A stretch of DNA of 64,000 bases, from positions 4,350 through 68,349 of the forward strand of contig JANNDY010000056.1 in assembly GCA_031378345.1 (NCBI GenBank), given 5' to 3'. The notes beneath the pieces are model-generated. The model searched no databases. It was not told the DNA's origin and saw only the letters and a list, made by a program, of their open reading frames with translations. A program made the position numbers and the translations under genes. Origin of the DNA: Emticicia sp031378345. GTDB lineage: Bacteria; Bacteroidota; Bacteroidia; Cytophagales; Spirosomataceae. Each line of letters begins with the position of its first letter. Position 1 is the first letter of the stretch. Below, piece by piece: positions 61,401-64,000 of the stretch.

Positions 61401-64000
61401 CAATCAATCACTGTTTCTCCAACTCAAACTACATCGTATTCTGTTACAGTTATTGATTCAACAGGCTGTCAAAAAGTAGCCAATCATACAGTAACGTTAT
61501 TAAATTGTAAAGGTAGTGTTTGTTTTGCAGGTGCGAATGAAGTTTCGGCAGATGTAGATTGGAAAATTGATTATTCGGAAATTTTGGGTGAAAATAAAGT
61601 AAGAATACGAACTACTTTTTCCAAAAATTTTGCAGATAATACTTACGGAACTAATGCCATTGGTTGGTCTGGAGGACATTCATTCGGAAATTTGACAGGC
61701 TCAGACCATTTAATCTTATCATTATTCGATGCGAATAGTGTAAAGAAAATGGAGCTAAAATTGGACTATATTACTGCAAGTGCCACTCATCCATCGGGTT
61801 ATGGTAGTTTGGGTGTAATTGGTGGTGAAGGTGATATGATTTTAGGAAATGTATCTGATGTATTGAATGCAGAAACCTCATTGGATAGAAATTTCAACCA
61901 ATATGGCTACGTACTAACGACCAATTCGCCTGCTACAAATGCAAATTATACACCTAATAGTAGTTATCCAAACTGGATTTATGAAGTATGGTATGAAGTA
62001 GAAGTAAAATTATCGGCTTTTGGAGCAGCAGGTTTCGGAACGGTTGGTATTGCAGGAATTCATGCAAGTCCAAGTAAAACAGGCAATAATACTGAATTAG
62101 TAACACCCGGTCCATGTTGCCAAGTCGAGCCATTCATTCTCGGAGATACCTTGATTTGTCAAGGACAAACCGCTACGCTTACAGCCAATATGATTGCCAA
62201 CGCTTCGCAACAAATTGAGGTTCAGGAAGAAACCTATATTTCAGAGGACAAGCCTGAGGAGAATTATGGTGCATGTAAAGAAATGTTAGTTGGATTGAGC
62301 AGTGGAAAGAAAAAAAGGGGAATGATAAAGTTTAGTATGGCAGGAATTCCTGCAGGGGCAACTATTGTTTCTGCAAATTTATTACTTACAAAAGTTTCAG
62401 GAGGAAATACTAATACGGCTGTTGGGGTTTATGGCTTAACAAATACATGGAATGAAAATACAGGAGGCTGTGGAGGAACAAATTTGACTCCCAACTGGAC
62501 AAAAAGAAACACAACAACAAATTGGACAGCTGCGGGCGGGGATTTTTCAAGTGTCATTTCAAGTACAAACGTTTCGGCAGATGGGTCATATTCATGGGAT
62601 ATTACAAGTGCTGTTCAGTCTTGGTTATCAAATCCGTCTTCTAATCATGGACTTATGATAAAGTCTTTAAATGAAGCAATCAACAATGAATATAAATTTG
62701 CAACATCGGAAGATGGTACACCTGCCAGACGACCAAATATTTCAATAACGTATATTGTACCAGAGTCTGATATATCTTATACTTGGAGCAATGGTGCTAC
62801 TACAAAGTCAATTCAAGTTTCACCTAATACTACAACCAATTATACTGTAACTGTAACTTCTCCGACACTTTGTGACCAAGGAGTTGCACAAAAAAGTGTA
62901 GTAGTGAAGCCCAAAACATCGGTTTCTGTTACAGGGTTACCTGCTGTTTGTATCGGAGGTACTACAACCTTAAGCCCTACTTCAGGGGGTACTTGGGTAA
63001 GTAATATGCCCTCAGTTGCGAGTGTAACCAATGGAGGTGTTGTTACAGGTTTAGCTGCTGGACCAGTTACTTTTATCTATACAAATAGCACAACAGGCTG
63101 CACTTCTGATGCAACAAATATCATTACTGTAAATGGATTTCCAACCTCTCCAACAGGAATCGGAGCAAGCCGTTGCGGAACAGGAACAGTAACACTTTCA
63201 GCAAGTGGATGTAGCGGAGCATATAATTGGTATGCAGCATCAACAGGCGGAGCAAGTTTAGCGACTACAGCAAGTTTTACCACAGCAATTCTTTCAACAA
63301 CAACACCATATTATGTAGATTGTACGGTAAATAATTGTGTAAGTACAAACAGAACGACCGTAAATGCAACTATTAATTCATTTCCAACACCAACAGCAGG
63401 CGGTTCGACAGTTTGTGTTGGAGGAACGATTTCATTAACTTCCTCAGCATCAACAAGTTATCTTTGGACTGGACCAAATTCATATACAAATAATACGAAA
63501 AGTCCAAGCATTGCCAATGCAACAGGAGCAATGGCAGGAACTTATACCATTACCCAAACGAATGTAAATGGTTGTACTGCCACAGCGACAGCAAATGTTG
63601 TGGTCAATGCTTTACCAACAACCTCAAATGCAGGAGCCGACCAAACAAATTGTAATATTTCAACTTTCACAATGTCAGCAAATGTGCCAACAGTAGGTAC
63701 AGGAACATGGACATTGGTAAGTGGCACAGCAACCATAACAACTGCAAGCAGTGCTACAACAACAATTACAGGATTGGCAGCAGGAAGTTCTGCAACCTTA
63801 CGTTGGACAATAGCGAATGGCGTTTGTACAGCTTCGACAGATGATGTTATTTTGACAAACAATGCTTTGCCTTCCACTTCAAATGCAGGAGCAGACCAAA
63901 CGCTTTGTAATACGAGTAGTTTCACCATGTCAGCAAATGTGCCAACAGTAGGTACAGGAACATGGACATTGGTAAGTGGCACAGCAACCATAACAACTGC
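55461..64000 (+). CDS. Giant modular secreted/surface protein (Ig-like, CHU_C type), 3' end outside the window
   Basis: An open frame of 2,846 codons that runs off the right edge. The only plausible start is GTG at 55461 (an in-frame stop lies 18 bases upstream); it gives a basic N-end and the signal core MVFFVFTENVFSQ. Order of parts: Ig-like (55573-55780); a 300-residue domain with INITSGLTVSSQITITGDAND; a ThuA-like region (57030-57770); Ig_7/CHU_C and PKD-like repeats; two unnamed domains (58258-58590, 59080-59750); three 73-aa tandem repeats; a duplicated 190-aa domain; a DNRLRE domain; and 85-aa repeats at the edge. The architecture is that of a T9SS-exported adhesin or matrix protein; the C-terminal sorting domain would lie beyond the edge. 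Confidence 0.88.
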   Translation, partial: MIRNLLNLILQHFKISNTLKLVLGIVMVFFVFTENVFSQCSPPNISATSNSPVCLNTTINLSPSSTTNGVKYSWIGPNGFTSTLQNPLIPNATNLMAGIYTVTATSKFIGGVNMGNLLNYHMIFTKADIDANWQGATKGFAGNFAVNGLVATERTSGTVPYAGTLFSNDVTAGAWQNILNSNTGQSSSSLGQTALLSGLESDLESAFNQIDALAASTGYTSVSSTSLNGLNTQNGTAQTFVINITSGLTVSSQITITGDANDIFILRWDSDANPSNGYTGQVKFQSGGAIIPAGGLKPSNFIHVAGDLGSSGGGSTPSAPYPQGPRLNDGTGALITGGANFSGGGFFTGYWLTTGSPDNADGTNQRYGNTASLSNGIFVGGWYSKTNKFSMTSGTSGVYVSPPSGGFCTSTASSNTNVIIGSNITLSKAVSACINQPLQDIATVDVTVAWVNAPSGEKLKVEINGKTETINVAGGATSPQVIRFLVPADGIANQNITASWATSGTCIATTTFNAPASCSNDFLSCEKVLYLCGDDKPYDGDAFDHGLINYLPVVGVNSVTALFTKNETTGYGLYTTVTYPSWPQMDFITPITINLNDYTMVIVSPTTEGKLSPDLLTALKGYQGGILMMNYAQVGSLGMTSNSSYVWQTYGYTNNSNTTELLNYDNVNATSGYLFTIGNFYSTGTGYLWGQANSVATNTNGIYFYYPNTAVLAGVPTHGARAYLGYHMNGLYANAQNGGALPAPVSSYFTPTKHLTQDGKFYLDQAIKNAATGIKITSITGDTKCAGATISLSSSGVGISSYSWTGPSGFTSTLQNPTRSNTTVAMGGTYTLTVTGLFGCTTTATVNVIINSTSPPIATGGNICGPGTVNLSASGCTGTYNWYSSATSSSILGTGATFTTPSISATTTYHVNCTVGTCVSTRASAVASVGSVSFTGFLINDLVGSADVVLMNGKTYSIANLPTSWNLETTENGLFGSVVFTITGTVSASNTEGFAPNNHPGSGTAATWGVGTYTINAKGYSQSGGAGTLCDEETITITLVANCSSPSGIAATRCGTGTVNLSASGCAGTYNWYIASTGGASLATTANFTTPSISSTTNYFVDCTLGNCTSNRTSVTATIGTTPTSAIATSNAPVPYGNTINLSSSATGGSTYSWTGPNNFTSNIQNPTISNSNGVNVGQYTVTIAGIGGCTATATTDVFVFSSNFGAVDCSVIPILNFSNPSIITAGTQYRFSNVQAGTDAIVTVLSKSHADINIINIDSPASAYGGYDAAMQPIIDYNWINGGGSFDAAGDKSVTFKIDFVDAGTLTPKVIPLVTMTGVDIDGSGTANEVREFINASGHQAFEKQSTSTLTISGNTKALGPITTYSGINETILDVMASYFYPNVSSITVIYGANWGGATADFIDNGLPNTDEARLNSLYFKCYNLDQVVCNPVTAPTVTNGVRCSTGTVSLSASGCTSGTLNWYAALTGGSSLGTGTSFTTPSLSTTTSYYVDCFLVGCTSSPRTQVTATINALPNATLTNQTICNGKTATLSATSPSNVSSYLWNTGATTTSISVSPSSSTTYTLTMTSALGCTSTATVSVTVNPLPSATLTNQTICNGKTATLSATSPSNVSSYLWTGGATTTSISVSPSSSTTYTLTLTSALGCTSTATVSVTVNPLPSATLTNQTICTGQTTTLSASSPSNVSSYLWNTGATTSSISVTPSTSTTYTLTMTSGLGCTSTATVSVTLNPNCVGVFCLQGTANTSVNAHSNYQISYFPDPANNKVRIRTTFSRNFVDNTYGTNAIGWSGGHTFGNLTGSDHLQLSLNDANGVKKLEFKLDYLTASGTAPSGYDALGVTGGEGGMIVGSASDILASTTSLDQNFNTHNYVLATDSPLTDDDYTVNPTYSNWIYDVWYEVDVKLSAFGAAGFGTVNITGIHASPSKTGNNTEPVGNINCCVLFNPIIDGSSTMCNDNIGTIELKVSEGSTFLWSTGATTQSITVSPTQTTSYSVTVIDSTGCQKVANHTVTLLNCKGSVCFAGANEVSADVDWKIDYSEILGENKVRIRTTFSKNFADNTYGTNAIGWSGGHSFGNLTGSDHLILSLFDANSVKKMELKLDYITASATHPSGYGSLGVIGGEGDMILGNVSDVLNAETSLDRNFNQYGYVLTTNSPATNANYTPNSSYPNWIYEVWYEVEVKLSAFGAAGFGTVGIAGIHASPSKTGNNTELVTPGPCCQVEPFILGDTLICQGQTATLTANMIANASQQIEVQEETYISEDKPEENYGACKEMLVGLSSGKKKRGMIKFSMAGIPAGATIVSANLLLTKVSGGNTNTAVGVYGLTNTWNENTGGCGGTNLTPNWTKRNTTTNWTAAGGDFSSVISSTNVSADGSYSWDITSAVQSWLSNPSSNHGLMIKSLNEAINNEYKFATSEDGTPARRPNISITYIVPESDISYTWSNGATTKSIQVSPNTTTNYTVTVTSPTLCDQGVAQKSVVVKPKTSVSVTGLPAVCIGGTTTLSPTSGGTWVSNMPSVASVTNGGVVTGLAAGPVTFIYTNSTTGCTSDATNIITVNGFPTSPTGIGASRCGTGTVTLSASGCSGAYNWYAASTGGASLATTASFTTAILSTTTPYYVDCTVNNCVSTNRTTVNATINSFPTPTAGGSTVCVGGTISLTSSASTSYLWTGPNSYTNNTKSPSIANATGAMAGTYTITQTNVNGCTATATANVVVNALPTTSNAGADQTNCNISTFTMSANVPTVGTGTWTLVSGTATITTASSATTTITGLAAGSSATLRWTIANGVCTASTDDVILTNNALPSTSNAGADQTLCNTSSFTMSANVPTVGTGTWTLVSGTATITT
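60003..60659 (+). repeat. Three tandem 219-bp (73-aa) Ig-like repeats
   Basis: Copies start at 60003, 60222 and 60441 with an exact 219-base spacing and high DNA identity. Each encodes a unit with TICNGKTATLSA, SNVSSYLWNTGATTTSISV and LGCTSTATVSVTVNP. They lie inside the giant gene. Minus-strand ORFs over this stretch are shadows. Confidence 0.9.
60663..62099 (+). repeat. 837-bp direct duplication (279-aa compound unit)
   Basis: Copy 1 (60663-61262) and copy 2 (61500-62099) are offset by exactly 837 bases at two separated anchor points, so there is no net length change between the anchors. Each encodes VRIRTTFS, NTYGTNAIGWSGGH, FGNLTGSDHL and KLSAFGAAGFGTV, ending in an identical 38-base stretch. 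An Ig-like piece lies between them. Confidence 0.88.
62215..62760 (+). other. DNRLRE (CBM96-like) domain nested in an Ig-like repeat
   Basis: Within the giant gene, EETYISEDKPEENYGACKEM starts a DNRLRE domain (RGMIKFSM, GATIVSANLLLTK, WDITSAVQSWLSNPS, RRPNISITY). It is flanked by the first part of an Ig repeat (LICQGQTATLTAN) and by its second part (ISYTWSNGATTKSIQVSPNTTTNYTV), so it interrupts one repeat unit. Confidence 0.75.
63672..64000 (+). repeat. 255-bp (85-aa) repeats cut by the window end
   Basis: About 74 bases starting ATGTCAGCAAATGTGCCAAC at 63672 recur identically at 63927, a spacing of 255 bases. The encoded unit has SNAGADQT, SANVPTVGTGTWTLVSG and LRWTIANGVC, common in gliding-associated surface proteins. 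More copies probably lie beyond base 64000. Confidence 0.85.

Noticed and set aside
62840..63991. Minus-strand ORFs of 63-149 aa near the right edge
   Set aside because: They are reverse frames of the Ig-like and 85-aa repeats, with valine/alanine-rich low-complexity translations and no start signals.

Overview
The window looks like chromosomal DNA from a member of the Bacteroidota, most likely order Cytophagales (Spirosomaceae/Emticicia/Arcicella-like). The base composition is AT-rich. Several promoters carry the Bacteroidota -7 element TAnnTTTG. There is a type IX secretion (T9SS) component (PorQ) and a T9SS sorting-domain cargo, a carboxypeptidase-D-type TonB receptor, a SusB-like GH97 enzyme, a Tat-exported DUF1501 protein, and a very large CHU_C/Ig-type surface protein. 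The genus call is inference; the phylum call is well supported. No phage, transposase, integrase or CRISPR array was seen.

Layout. 1-6750: hypothetical proteins, DUF1501 with an ABA4-like membrane protein, OsmC and a TonB receptor. 6796-13666 (minus strand): a surface-polysaccharide block with a PhyH dioxygenase, two tandem GDP-mannose dehydratase paralogues, a GT4 glycosyltransferase, a DUF5672 protein, an SDR and a methyltransferase. 13883-27942: housekeeping genes dnaX, pyrG, yidC, hisS and mltG, a YtcJ-like amidohydrolase, and an unlisted 47-aa basic protein. 27976-36522: HARE-HTH/nuclease-like protein, low-molecular-weight phosphatase, a small toxin-antitoxin pair, gpmI, tig, tRNA-Leu(UAG) and a Rel/SpoT enzyme. 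36562-41636: T9SS cargo with YxxxGN-type repeats, then a carbamoyltransferase, a 49-aa DUF5989 protein and an SxtJ-like membrane protein. 41888-47524: Fur-family regulator, purA, and an MpaB oxygenase / TetR / ABC1-kinase trio. 47753-55249: GH97, a frameshifted DUF6934 gene, a 5'-nucleotidase lipoprotein, two LVIVD-type lipoproteins, an outer-membrane-like protein and PorQ. From 55461 a single reading frame stays open to the window end (more than 2,840 codons) and encodes a modular secreted adhesin-like protein.

Three points stand out. (1) dnaX has an A10 run at codons 378-381, and both alternative frames stop within a few codons, so slippage would give a gamma-like 382-383 aa product. (2) The carbamoyltransferase-DUF5989-SxtJ trio matches the sxtI/sxtK/sxtJ gene set of saxitoxin clusters and includes a tiny gene easily missed. 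(3) Many intergenic regions hold hairpin-forming repeats made of short reiterated words that differ between loci. They often sit within a few bases of a start codon, and at porQ one appears to occupy the place of the start codon.
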